From DAIDJM01 sp964250215 (GTDB taxonomy: Bacteria > Pseudomonadota > Alphaproteobacteria > Acetobacterales > Acetobacteraceae): 38,318 nt of DNA. The notes beneath the pieces are model-generated. The model was not told the DNA's origin, did not search any database, and saw nothing but the letters and a program-made list of their open reading frames with translations. Positions 14,793 to 22,641 of the stretch are shown here, in pieces. Both the position numbers and the translations under genes were made by a program. The stretch's first letter is position 1, and every line of letters begins with the position of its first letter. The stretch covers positions 1 through 38,318 of the forward strand of contig CAXUEX010000009.1 in the NCBI GenBank assembly GCA_964250215.1, given 5' to 3'.

Positions 14793-15806
14793 ATGCCACC
14801 TTTGGACATTGAGGCCGCAAGGCCCGCCGGCTCGCTACCGAACTTGCTAGCGTCCTATATAGCGGTGGGCCGCGCCGTGCTCGAAGCCGAGCGGGCCGGG
14901 ATCGGCGCGCTGGCCGCCAGCCTGGGCGAGGGCTTCGCCTTTGCGGTGCAAGCGCTTGCGGCGGTCACAGGGCGCGTCGTCGTCAGCGGCATGGGCAAGT
15001 CGGGCCATGTCGGCCGCAAGATCGCCGCCACCTTCGCTTCCACCGGCACGCCGGCGCTGTTCGTGCATCCCGCCGAAGCCAGCCACGGCGATCTCGGCAT
15101 GATCGTGCCCGGCGACGCGGTGCTGGCCATCTCCAATTCCGGCGAAACGGCCGAACTCGCCGACCTGATCGCCCATGCACGCCGCTTCGGCATTCCGTTG
15201 CTGGCCATGACCGGCCGCACCGAAAGCGCGCTGGCCGAAGCGGCCGACCATCTGCTGCTGCTGCCGCCGGCACCGGAGGCCTGCCCCATGGGCCTGGCGC
15301 CCACCACCAGCACCACGATGCAACTCGCCCTAGGCGACGCGCTGGCCGTGGCGCTGCTGGAACGGCGCGGCTTCTCGCCGGCCGATTTCCACATTTTCCA
15401 TCCCGGCGGCCGCCTCGGCGCCCGGCTCCGGCATGTGCGCGATCTGATGCACACCGGCGACGCAATGCCGCTGGCCACCCCCGAAACGCCGATGCCGCAG
15501 GCGTTGCTGCTGATGACCGGCAAGGGCTTCGGCTGCCTCGGCGTGGTGCAGCACGGCAAGCTCGCCGGCATCGTCACCGACGGCGATCTGCGCCGCGCCA
15601 TGGGCCCGGAACTGCTCGCGCGCCAGGCCGGCGACATCATGAACCCCGCGCCGCTCACGGCCCGACCCGACATGCTGGCCGCGGAGGCGCTGCGCGTGAT
15701 GAACGAACGCCGCCGGCCGATCACCACGCTGTTCGTGCTCGACGAATCGCAGGCACCGATCGGTATTCTGCATGTCCACGACCTGCTGCGCGCGGGGGTG
15801 GCATGA
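14793..15806 (+). CDS. kdsD: Arabinose-5-phosphate isomerase (KdsD/KpsF family)
   Basis: 337 aa. It interconverts D-ribulose 5-phosphate and D-arabinose 5-phosphate, the first step to KDO for LPS. The N-terminal SIS sugar-isomerase domain shows VVVSGMGKSGHVGRKIAATFASTGTPA, HPAEASHGDLG and ISNSGETAEL. GLAPTTSTTMQLALGDALAVAL follows, then FHPGGRLG and two C-terminal CBS domains (from RDLMHTGD and from DIMNPAPL). Length is normal for the family. The ATG at 14793 is preferred over a TTG 51 nt upstream that coincides with a promoter -35 box. The stop overlaps lptC in ATGA. Confidence 0.94.
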   Translation: MPPLDIEAARPAGSLPNLLASYIAVGRAVLEAERAGIGALAASLGEGFAFAVQALAAVTGRVVVSGMGKSGHVGRKIAATFASTGTPALFVHPAEASHGDLGMIVPGDAVLAISNSGETAELADLIAHARRFGIPLLAMTGRTESALAEAADHLLLLPPAPEACPMGLAPTTSTTMQLALGDALAVALLERRGFSPADFHIFHPGGRLGARLRHVRDLMHTGDAMPLATPETPMPQALLLMTGKGFGCLGVVQHGKLAGIVTDGDLRRAMGPELLARQAGDIMNPAPLTARPDMLAAEALRVMNERRRPITTLFVLDESQAPIGILHVHDLLRAGVA

Positions 15807-16456
15807 GCTTCACCGGTTTAAACACGGAACTGGGGCTGGAACCGGCCTGGGCTTCCGGCCGGCGCACGCCCAAGCGACTGGCCCGGCGCCGCCGTGCGGT
15901 GCGCACCGCGAAATATGCGCTGCCCGTGGTGGCGCTGGCGCTGCTCTCCTCCATCGCGCTCTGGCCGGAGCTGTCGCGCACCATGGCAAACGGCCGCGTC
16001 ACCTGGCATCGCCTGGCCATGGCCGAAGCCGGCAGCGGCCAGATGCTGCATCCGCGCTACCGCGGCGTGGACGAGCACAACCAGCCCTACATGGTCTCCG
16101 CCGAAACTGCCGTGCAAGCCGGTCCGGAGCGCGTGAACCTGGCCGCGCCGCGCGGCGACGTGACGCTGAACAGCGGCGCGTGGCTGCAGGTGCAAAGCCG
16201 CGCTGGCGTGTTCATGCAGCACGCCAATCAGCTCGATCTCTCCGGCGACGTAACTTTATACCGCGCCGACGGCACCACCATGACTGCCGCCAGTGCCACG
16301 CTCGACATGAAGAAGGGCGCCGCCACGAGCGACGACTACACCCATGCCGAAGGCCCGTTCGGCAAGCTGGACGCGGAAGGTTTCACGCTCGTGGACAAAG
16401 GCGGCATCATCCAGTTCCACGGGCCGGCGAAACTGGTGCTGAATGCGGCCAAGTAG
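15803..16456 (+). CDS. lptC: LPS export protein LptC
   Basis: 217 aa. A cytoplasmic basic N-terminus (PKRLARRRRAVRTAKY) precedes one membrane helix (ALPVVALALLSSIALW, about residues 39-54) and a periplasmic beta-jellyroll. LptC receives LPS from the LptB2FG transporter and hands it to LptA. Its identity is supported by the bitopic layout, the PYMVSAETA and DVTLYRADGTTMTAASATLD repeats typical of Lpt/OstA folds, and its place between kdsD and lptA. It overlaps kdsD by 4 nt and lptA by 14 nt. Confidence 0.9.
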   Translation: MSFTGLNTELGLEPAWASGRRTPKRLARRRRAVRTAKYALPVVALALLSSIALWPELSRTMANGRVTWHRLAMAEAGSGQMLHPRYRGVDEHNQPYMVSAETAVQAGPERVNLAAPRGDVTLNSGAWLQVQSRAGVFMQHANQLDLSGDVTLYRADGTTMTAASATLDMKKGAATSDDYTHAEGPFGKLDAEGFTLVDKGGIIQFHGPAKLVLNAAK

Positions 16457-17414
16457 CAGGGCCACCGGCCTTGCGATCGGGTTTGGGCTGCTGGCGGGCA
16501 CGGCATTCGGCCAGGCGCTCGATCTCTCGCATGGCGGGCCGGTCACCGTCACAGCGGCCGGCGGCATCGACTGGGACCAGGCGGCGCAGACGGTCACCGC
16601 GCACCAGGATGCGCGCGCGGTGCGCGGCACCGTCACCGTCACCGCCGATCGCCTGATCGCGCATTACCGCAAAAAGAAGCCCGCGCCCGGCGCAGCGCCC
16701 GCGCCTGCTCCGCCCGCCCCGGTGCCGCAGCCGGCAAGTGCGGCAATACCGGGCGCGCCCGACGATACAGGCGGTAACGAAATTTATCGCCTCGAAGCGC
16801 AGGACCACGTGCATATTTTCACCGCGACCGACCAGGCCTGGGGCGATCATGCGGTGTACGACATCGATCAGGCGGTGCTGGTGCTCACCGGCAAGCACCT
16901 GCTGCTCACCACGCCCACCGACGTGATGACCGCGCGCGACGCCATGGAATACTGGAGCCAGAAGCACATGGCGGTAGGCCGCGGCGATGCCAGCGTCACC
17001 AGCAACGATGGCCGCCGGATCACCGCCGACACATTGGTGGGCTACACCGATAATTCGCAACCGCAACAGAAGCCGGCGGCGGCGCAGCCCGATAAGCCGG
17101 GCGCCGATCCGCTCGCCGCCGGCGGCAAGCTGAAGCGCGTCGATGCGTTCGGCCACGTGCAGGTGCGCACGCAGACCGAAATCGTGAACGGCGACAAGGG
17201 CGTGTATGTGCCGGATACCGGCCTGGCGCGCATCGTGGGCCACGTGCACATCACGCGCGGCGAAAACCAGCTCAACGGCGCGGCCGCGATCGTGAACATG
17301 AAGACCGGCGTGGCGACGCTCACCCAGGCGCCCGGCCGGCGCGTGCAGGGGCTGGTGGTGCCGAACGAAGCACAGCCCGCTGGCCCGGGCGCCGCCAAGG
17401 GAGACCGGAAATGA
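16443..17414 (+). CDS. lptA: LPS transport periplasmic protein LptA (OstA-like)
   Basis: 323 aa, well above the ~185 aa of E. coli LptA. A signal peptide (to about AFGQA) is followed by an OstA-type beta-jellyroll with TVTADRLIAHY and, later, ITADTLVGY and HITRGENQLNGAAAIVNMKTG repeats. LptA polymerises into the periplasmic bridge carrying LPS to the outer membrane. The extra length comes partly from a Pro/Ala-rich insert after KKKP (about residues 77-105) and a second variable loop (QPQQKPAAAQPDKPG). It overlaps lptC by 14 nt and lptB by 4 nt. Confidence 0.9.
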   Translation: MRPSSRATGLAIGFGLLAGTAFGQALDLSHGGPVTVTAAGGIDWDQAAQTVTAHQDARAVRGTVTVTADRLIAHYRKKKPAPGAAPAPAPPAPVPQPASAAIPGAPDDTGGNEIYRLEAQDHVHIFTATDQAWGDHAVYDIDQAVLVLTGKHLLLTTPTDVMTARDAMEYWSQKHMAVGRGDASVTSNDGRRITADTLVGYTDNSQPQQKPAAAQPDKPGADPLAAGGKLKRVDAFGHVQVRTQTEIVNGDKGVYVPDTGLARIVGHVHITRGENQLNGAAAIVNMKTGVATLTQAPGRRVQGLVVPNEAQPAGPGAAKGDRK

Positions 17415-18178
17415 CGCCCTCTCCTCGCCACGATAGCCTGCGTGTGGTGGAAGGCGGCGGCGGTCTGGTCGCCACCGCGGTGGGCAAAACCTACAAGAAG
17501 CGCCCCGTGGTGCGGAACGTTTCGATCCAGTTGCGGCGCGGCGAGGCGGTGGGGCTGTTGGGCCCGAACGGCGCCGGCAAGACCACCACGTTCTACATGA
17601 TCGTGGGCTTGGTGCGCCCCGATACCGGCAGCATCCTGCTCGACGGCACCGACATCACGCTGCAGCCGATGTACCGCCGCGCCCGCATGGGCATCGGCTA
17701 TCTGCCGCAGGAAGCCAGTGTATTCCGCGGCCTGAACGTGGAACAGAATGTGATGGCGGCGCTGGAAGTGGTGGAGCGCGATGCGGAAGCCCGCGAACAG
17801 GGCTGCGACGCGCTGCTCGCCGAGTTTGGCATCAGCCATCTGCGCCGCACGCCGGCGCTGGCCTTGTCCGGCGGCGAACGCCGGCGCGTGGAAATCGCCC
17901 GCGCGCTGGCCACGCGCCCCAGCTACATACTGCTCGACGAACCGCTCGCCGGCATCGATCCGATCGCGGTGGGCGAAATTCGCGATCTGGTTTCGCACCT
18001 GAAGCACCGCGGTATCGGCGTGCTGATCACCGACCACAACGTGCGCGAAACGCTGGAGATCATCGACCGCGCCTACATCATGCACGATGGCGCGGTGCTG
18101 ATGGAAGGCGCCCCGCGCGAGGTGGTGGCGCACGCCGATGTGCGGCGGGTGTATCTGGGCGACCGCTTTTCGCTCTGA
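17411..18178 (+). CDS. lptB: LPS export ABC transporter ATPase
   Basis: 255 aa. ABC ATPase with Walker A GPNGAGKT (51-58), Q-loop YLPQEASVF, signature LSGGERRRVEIARAL, Walker B ILLDEPLAGIDP and switch His in LITDHNVRETL. LEGAP-type and VYLGDRFSL ends are typical of LptB. It powers LPS extraction from the inner membrane with LptF/LptG, which are not in the window. It starts at an ATGA overlap with lptA. In many alphaproteobacteria rpoN follows lptB; here it does not. Confidence 0.96.
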   Translation: MTPSPRHDSLRVVEGGGGLVATAVGKTYKKRPVVRNVSIQLRRGEAVGLLGPNGAGKTTTFYMIVGLVRPDTGSILLDGTDITLQPMYRRARMGIGYLPQEASVFRGLNVEQNVMAALEVVERDAEAREQGCDALLAEFGISHLRRTPALALSGGERRRVEIARALATRPSYILLDEPLAGIDPIAVGEIRDLVSHLKHRGIGVLITDHNVRETLEIIDRAYIMHDGAVLMEGAPREVVAHADVRRVYLGDRFSL

Positions 18179-18301
18179 AGGCAACGCAGAACCCAGCCGT
18201 CCGTCAACGCCATGGCTGCGCCCTGCCGGCTTCATCCGGCGTCCGCTGGCCGGACCGCGAGCCGCCGCGCGCTTGACGCCGGCCCCCCATCCGCCGTCTA
18301 G

Positions 18302-18328
18302 AGCGGTTCCAGTTCGACCGGAACCGCT
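18302..18328. repeat. 27-bp palindromic repeat, copy 1
   Basis: Arms AGCGGTTCC (18302-18310) and GGAACCGCT (18320-18328) around a 9-nt spacer AGTTCGACC. The same 9-9-9 layout recurs at 19909-19935. The rest of the 208-nt gap 18179-18386 shows nothing else clear. Confidence 0.75.
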
Positions 18329-18386
18329 TCCGCCTTCGTCTGGCGAGCGGATTGACGCCTCCGCACGTTGGCAGGGACGGGTGTGC

Positions 18387-19436
18387 ATGAAGTTCATAGC
18401 CGTGCTCGGCCTGCTGACCGCGGCCGCGGCGCCCACTTCGCCCGCGCCCTCCGCGCCTCCGGCACCCCCGCCCGGGCCGCCGCCGATCATGGCCGCCATT
18501 GCATCGGGCGCGCTGCACGATCCCGTCCGGCGCCTGCTGCTGAAGCCCTACGCCGATGCCACCGCCACGCCGCTCGGCGAGGCGCATTGGGATGGCACCG
18601 CCGCTGGCCTGAAATCCGCCGGCGCCGACCTGGTATTGCTCGGCGGTCCAGCACTCGCCACGGCCTGCGCCGCGCAGCTTGTGGAGAAGATCGACTGGGA
18701 CCGGCTGGTCCGCGAACGCTTCGTCGGCTTCGCCGCGACCGATTGCGGCCTGCCCATCGGCATCGTCGCCACCGCGCTCGCCTGGGACCGCGACCGCATC
18801 GGCGATACGCCCGGCTGGAGCGATTTCTGGGACGTGGCCAAGCATCCCGGCCGTCGCGGCCTGCCGCGCAGCGCCCGCGGCAGTCTGGAAATCGCGCTGC
18901 TGGCCGACGGCGTTGCCCCCGGCGACATCTACCGCACGCTGCGCTCGGCCGACGGCGTGGAGCGGGCCTTCCGCAAGCTAGACCAGCTCAAACCGTATGT
19001 GGAATGGTGGGACAAGCCGGGCCTGCCGGCGCAGTATCTCGCCACCGGCCGGGTGCTGATGACCGCCGCTCCGGCCGCCGAGGTGCTGGCCGCGAACGCC
19101 GGTCCCGCCAGGCCGCCGCGCCACTTCGCCGTGAACTGGGTCGGCAGCCTGGCGGAAGCCCTCAGCCTCGCGGTGCCGCATGGCGCGCCGCACCCGGATG
19201 CCGCCGCCACCGGCCTGGTGATCGCCAGCGACGTGGCCCGCCAAGCCGAATTCGCCGCCGCCACCCAACTCGGCCCGGCCAATCTGGATGCGGTCGATCT
19301 TCTGCCGGGTGCGACGAAGCGGCAGAGCCCCAGCCTGCCGGCCAATCTGCAAGCCGGCCTCGCCATCGACGAAAGCTTCTGGGCCGAGAACGGCGCCAAG
19401 CTGGAAGCCCGCTTTGCCGCGTGGCTCGGCAAATAG
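18387..19436 (+). CDS. Orphan periplasmic solute-binding protein (PotD-like class)
   Basis: 349 aa. An N-terminal hydrophobic segment (MKFIAVLGLLTAAAA) runs into a striking Pro/Ala linker (PTSPAPSAPPAPPPGPPP). It is followed by a type II binding-protein pattern: DLVLLGGPALATACAAQLVEKIDW, GFAATDCGLPIGIVATALAWDRDRIGDTPGWSDFWDVAKHPGRRGLPRS, YVEWWDKPG, and later LPANLQAG. The WSDFWD-x-KHPGRRGLPRS block is typical of polyamine or thiamine/iron binding proteins. No permease or ATPase lies beside it, so its partner is elsewhere or it acts as a sensor. The ATG at 18387 has AGGGACGGG upstream. The ligand is unknown. Confidence 0.72.
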   Translation: MKFIAVLGLLTAAAAPTSPAPSAPPAPPPGPPPIMAAIASGALHDPVRRLLLKPYADATATPLGEAHWDGTAAGLKSAGADLVLLGGPALATACAAQLVEKIDWDRLVRERFVGFAATDCGLPIGIVATALAWDRDRIGDTPGWSDFWDVAKHPGRRGLPRSARGSLEIALLADGVAPGDIYRTLRSADGVERAFRKLDQLKPYVEWWDKPGLPAQYLATGRVLMTAAPAAEVLAANAGPARPPRHFAVNWVGSLAEALSLAVPHGAPHPDAAATGLVIASDVARQAEFAAATQLGPANLDAVDLLPGATKRQSPSLPANLQAGLAIDESFWAENGAKLEARFAAWLGK

Positions 19437-19453
19437 GAAACGGGGCGCGGCGG

Positions 19454-19731
19454 TTAGCGGCTGGAACGCTCCTGGGCACCATGCCAAATCCGGAGTACCT
19501 GCACCTCCCCCCGGTTGCTGCGATAAACGATCACGTAGGGCCAGAGCGCCACCAGTTCGCGGGTGCCGGGGACCAAGCCGGGGCGTCCGCGCTCGGGCAG
19601 ATATCCAGGCGGTCACACGCAGCGACGATCTGCACGGCGATCCGGTTCGCCGCACCTGGATTGTCCTGGCCTATGTATTCCCGAATCCGCGCCAGATCCG
19701 CAAGCGCCGGCGCCGCAAAGCTTACGGGCAC
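19454..19731 (-). pseudogene. ParE/RelE-type toxin, broken by a one-base frameshift
   Basis: From the GTG at 19731 the frame reads VPVSFAAPALADLARIREYIGQDNPGAANRIAVQIV, the N-terminal helices of a ParE/RelE toxin, as far as RLDIC near 19597. It then goes out of frame and stops early. In the next frame the family continues as ERGRPGLVPGTRELVALWPY, VIVYRSNRGEVQVLRIWHGAQER, to a TAA at 19454-19456. One base is missing near 19594-19598 between DIC and ERGRPG. The start overlaps the end of the antitoxin by 10 nt, the usual toxin-antitoxin layout. It is either a true decay product or a sequencing error. Confidence 0.8.
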
Positions 19732-19895
19732 GGGGGCGGAGGAAGTTCCGCTCCCGTGCCCCAGGAGAGCAGCCATTTTCGCACGGCGTCGTAGGGCGCA
19801 TTGCGGCCTGCGTCAGCAGCGGCGACCCCCTCGTGCACCGCCTCGGCGAAGGCGGCGGTGTTGTCGTCGGCGAGAGGGCGGGCGGGTTCTGTCAC
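19722..19895 (-). CDS. Antitoxin of the ParE/RelE-type pair
   Basis: 57 aa from a GTG at 19895: VTEPARPLADDNTAAFAEAV, HEGVAAADAGRNAPYDAVRK, WLLSWGTGAELPPPPCP. The YDxVRxWLLSWGTxxELPPP ending matches a common family of short antitoxins that precede ParE/RelE toxins. It is intact and overlaps the toxin start. It should bind and neutralise the toxin and repress its own promoter, which would lie in 19896-19949 where the second palindrome sits. The initiation codon is uncertain because no ATG is in range. Confidence 0.72.
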   Translation of the reverse strand: MTEPARPLADDNTAAFAEAVHEGVAAADAGRNAPYDAVRKWLLSWGTGAELPPPPCP

Positions 19896-19908
19896 GCCCC
19901 TAGACTAC

Positions 19909-19935
19909 AGCGGTTCCAGTCGGACGGGAACCGCT
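19909..19935. repeat. 27-bp palindromic repeat, copy 2
   Basis: Arms AGCGGTTCC (19909-19917) and GGAACCGCT (19927-19935) around AGTCGGACG, the same layout as at 18302-18328. It lies between the divergent antitoxin and VOC genes. Confidence 0.75.
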
Positions 19936-19949
19936 TTAGAACTCCCGTC

Positions 19950-20342
19950 ATGCGCTTCACCGTCGATCGGCTGGATCACCTGGTGCTGACCTGCACCGAC
20001 GTGGAAATCACGGCGGCCTGGTATGAACGCGTGCTGGGCATGGAGCGCGAGGATTTTGGCCCGGAACATCGTTGCGCGCTGAAATTCGGCGGCCAGAAGA
20101 TCAATGTGCGCCCGGTGGATGCGGTGCATTGGGCCAGCGCCAAGACGGCAGGCCCCGGCGCGGCGGATCTTTGTTTCGTCACCGCCGTGGGGCCGGAGGA
20201 CGTGGTGGGGCATCTGCACCGCTGCGGCGTGACGATCGAACACGGTCCCACCAAAAAGGAGGGCGCGCTCGGCGAACTGTCCTCCGTCTATTGCCGCGAT
20301 CCCGACGGCAACCTCATCGAGATTTCCTCGTACCTGACGTGA
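19950..20342 (+). CDS. VOC (glyoxalase/bleomycin-resistance fold) family protein
   Basis: 130 aa, two beta-alpha-beta-beta-beta modules. LDHLVLTCTDVEITAAWYERVLGM starts the first, with a likely metal His (H11). HRCALKFGGQKINV follows, and VYCRDPDGNLIEISSYL closes the second module with the typical terminal Glu ligand. Members are metal-dependent lyases, isomerases or dioxygenases, or binding proteins; the substrate cannot be told. The ATG at 19950 was chosen as the first Met before the conserved core. It is 25 nt upstream of queA and may share its transcript. Confidence 0.88.
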   Translation: MRFTVDRLDHLVLTCTDVEITAAWYERVLGMEREDFGPEHRCALKFGGQKINVRPVDAVHWASAKTAGPGAADLCFVTAVGPEDVVGHLHRCGVTIEHGPTKKEGALGELSSVYCRDPDGNLIEISSYLT

Positions 20343-20367
20343 GCCGCGCGCGCGGCCGCGCGACCGC

Positions 20368-21396
20368 ATGAACGCCGAAGACTTCGATTTCCACCTGCCA
20401 CCCGAGCGCATCGCGCAGCATCCCGTGGTGCCGCGCGATGCGGCGCGGCTGCTGCACGTGGGCGCGCGCTTGCAGGATCGGCAAATGGTCGATCTGCCGG
20501 CGTTGCTGCGTCCCGGCGACGTGCTGGTGGTGAACGACACCGCGGTGGTGCCCGCGCAGTTCGCTGCGCGGCGTGGTGCGGCGCAAGTCAGCGTCACGCT
20601 CGACCGACCGCTTTCCGACGGCACTTGGCACGCGCTGGTGCGAAACGCCCGCAGGCTGCGCCCTGGCGACCGGCTGGAGAGCGACGATCCTGGCTTGGCG
20701 GCGACCGTGCTGACGCGCGCGAGCGAAAGCGTAGTGTTGCGCTTCGCGGTAGAAGGCGAGGCGTTGCACGAAGCGCTGGGGCGCGCCGCCGCGATCGCGC
20801 TGCCGCCCTATATCTCGCGCCCGCACGGCCCCAGTGCGCGTGACCGCATGGATTATCAAACCGTCTATGCCGAGCAGCAAGGCGCTGTTGCCGCGCCAAC
20901 GGCCGGGCTGCATTTCACGCCGGAACTGCTGGCCGAGCTGGCCGCGCGCGGCGTGCAGCGCGTGGCCCTCACGCTGCATGTCGGCGCCGGCACTTTCCTG
21001 CCGGTGCGCGAGGCCGATCCCGTGCGCCACCGGATGCACCCTGAGCGCGGCGTGCTCGGCGCCGAAGCCGCCGCCAGCATCAACGCGGCGAGGCGCGCGG
21101 GCGGTCGCATCATCGCGGTGGGCACAACGGCGCTGCGGCTGCTGGAATCCGCCTGTGACGAAACCGGCACGATCCGTCCCTTCGCGGGCGAGACGCAACT
21201 GTTCATCCTGCCCGGCCACCGCTTCCGCACGGCCGACCTACTGCTGACGAATTTTCACCTGCCGAAATCGACGCTGTTCATGCTGGTTTGCGCTTTTGCC
21301 GGCACCCCACGCATGCGCGCCGCCTATGCGCACGCCATCGAGGCCGGCTATCGCTTCTACTCCTACGGCGACGCCACGCTGCTGGAACGCGCATGA
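20368..21396 (+). CDS. queA: S-adenosylmethionine:tRNA ribosyltransferase-isomerase
   Basis: 342 aa. It transfers and rearranges the ribose of SAM onto preQ1-tRNA to give epoxyqueuosine at position 34. Conserved blocks are FDFHLPPERIAQHP at the start, GDVLVVNDTAVVPAQ, DYQTVYAEQQGAVAAPTAGLHFT, LTLHVGAGTFLPVR, VGTTALRLLES and FHLPKSTLFMLVCAFAG. Length is normal. The stop overlaps the tgt start (ATGA at 21393-21396), so the two late steps of queuosine synthesis are co-translated. No preQ1 riboswitch fits in the 25 nt before it. Confidence 0.97.
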   Translation: MNAEDFDFHLPPERIAQHPVVPRDAARLLHVGARLQDRQMVDLPALLRPGDVLVVNDTAVVPAQFAARRGAAQVSVTLDRPLSDGTWHALVRNARRLRPGDRLESDDPGLAATVLTRASESVVLRFAVEGEALHEALGRAAAIALPPYISRPHGPSARDRMDYQTVYAEQQGAVAAPTAGLHFTPELLAELAARGVQRVALTLHVGAGTFLPVREADPVRHRMHPERGVLGAEAAASINAARRAGGRIIAVGTTALRLLESACDETGTIRPFAGETQLFILPGHRFRTADLLLTNFHLPKSTLFMLVCAFAGTPRMRAAYAHAIEAGYRFYSYGDATLLERA

Positions 21397-22514
21397 GCGA
21401 ATTCGGCTGGCAGGTGGTTGCCTCCGACGGTGCGGCCCGTGCCGGCATTCTGCGCACCGCGCATGGCGACGTGGAAACGCCCGTGTTCATGCCCGTGGGC
21501 ACGGCCGGCACCGTGAAGGCGATGACCGCCGATGCCGTGCGCAGCACCGGCGCGCGCATCGTGCTGGCCAATACCTATCACCTGATGCTGCGCCCCGGCG
21601 CCGAGCGCGTCGCCGAACTCGGCGGCCTGCACCGCTTCATGGATTGGCCGGGTCCGATCCTGACGGATTCCGGCGGCTTCCAGATCATGTCGCTGGCAAA
21701 ACTGCGCAAGCTCGATGCCGACGGCGTGACGTTTCAATCGCACCTCGACGGTTCGCCGCATCGCCTGACGCCCGCGCGCGCCGCCGAAATCCAGCACCTT
21801 CTGGATGCCACGATCAGCATGGTGCTGGACGAATGCACGCCGTTTCCCGCGACCGAAGCGCAAGCCGCCGCCTCGATGCGGCTTTCCATGCGATGGGCCG
21901 CCGCAAGCCGGCAGGCTTTCGTGCCGCGTTCGGGTTACGCGCAATTCGGCATCGTGCAGGGCGGCATTCACCCCGAATTGCGCGCCGAATCCGCAAGCGC
22001 GCTCCGGCAGATCGGCTTCGAAGGCTACGCGGTGGGCGGCTTGGCGGTGGGCGAAGGCCAGGAAGCGATGTTCGCCACGCTGGATGGCACCGTGCCGCAC
22101 CTGCCGGCGGACAAGCCGCGCTATTTGATGGGTGTTGGCACGCCCGCGGACCTGATCGGCGCCGTTTCGCGCGGCATCGACATGTTCGACTGCGTGATCC
22201 CCACGCGCGGCGGCCGCACCGCGCGCGCCTATACCAGCCTGGGCGTGCTGAACCTGCGCAACGCCTGCCACGCCGCCGACCCCGCGCCGCTCGATGCCGA
22301 ATGCGATTGCCCCGCCTGCACGCGCCACAGCCGCGCCTATCTGCACCATCTGTTCCGGACGGAGGAAATGTTGGGGCCGATGCTGCTAACTTGGCATAAC
22401 ATCTGTCATTATCAGCAGGTCATGCGGATGATGCGTGAGGCGATTACCCAGTCCCGTGTCGGTGCGCTTGCGGAACTCATCCGCGCAAGGAATCAAGGGG
22501 CGGGGTTGAAATGA
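21393..22514 (+). CDS. tgt: tRNA-guanine transglycosylase
   Basis: 373 aa. It exchanges guanine 34 for preQ1 in GUN-anticodon tRNAs (Tyr, His, Asn, Asp). Visible are FMPVGTAGTVKAMT, the active-site LTDSGGFQIMSL (about residue 92), MVLDECTPFP, VGGLAVGEGQ and the nucleophile region GIDMFDCVIPTRGGRTA (about residue 265). The zinc site is CDCPACTRHSRAYLHHLF near the C-terminus. The ATG at 21393 overlaps the queA stop. The 127-nt gap to the next gene holds a weak GC hairpin (arms 22610-22615/22622-22627) and nothing else clear. Confidence 0.97.
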   Translation: MSEFGWQVVASDGAARAGILRTAHGDVETPVFMPVGTAGTVKAMTADAVRSTGARIVLANTYHLMLRPGAERVAELGGLHRFMDWPGPILTDSGGFQIMSLAKLRKLDADGVTFQSHLDGSPHRLTPARAAEIQHLLDATISMVLDECTPFPATEAQAAASMRLSMRWAAASRQAFVPRSGYAQFGIVQGGIHPELRAESASALRQIGFEGYAVGGLAVGEGQEAMFATLDGTVPHLPADKPRYLMGVGTPADLIGAVSRGIDMFDCVIPTRGGRTARAYTSLGVLNLRNACHAADPAPLDAECDCPACTRHSRAYLHHLFRTEEMLGPMLLTWHNICHYQQVMRMMREAITQSRVGALAELIRARNQGAGLK

Positions 22515-22641
22515 ACTTCCAGATTGGCTCGGGTCGTAATCGGTTTCGGCGGCGGCCGAGCTGGCGCCGGGGGCTGAAGATCGGCGGCCAAGGCAACGCC
22601 GATTTCCCAAGCGCCCCGATCGGCGCTACGCCATTTCGGCA

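Noticed and set aside
19468..19481. A 14-nt exact match to the tRNA-Leu 3' end (GCTCCTGGGCACCA), looking like a second att site 5.8 kb from the tRNA.
   Set aside because: On the minus strand it codes the conserved HGAQER ending of the ParE/RelE toxin, and the DNA between the two sites is core LPS-export genes, so an island is implausible.
20343..20367. preQ1 riboswitch upstream of queA, tgt or queF.
   Set aside because: The spacers are too short or absent (25 nt before queA, overlap before tgt, coding on the other strand before queF) and no preQ1 aptamer pattern is seen.
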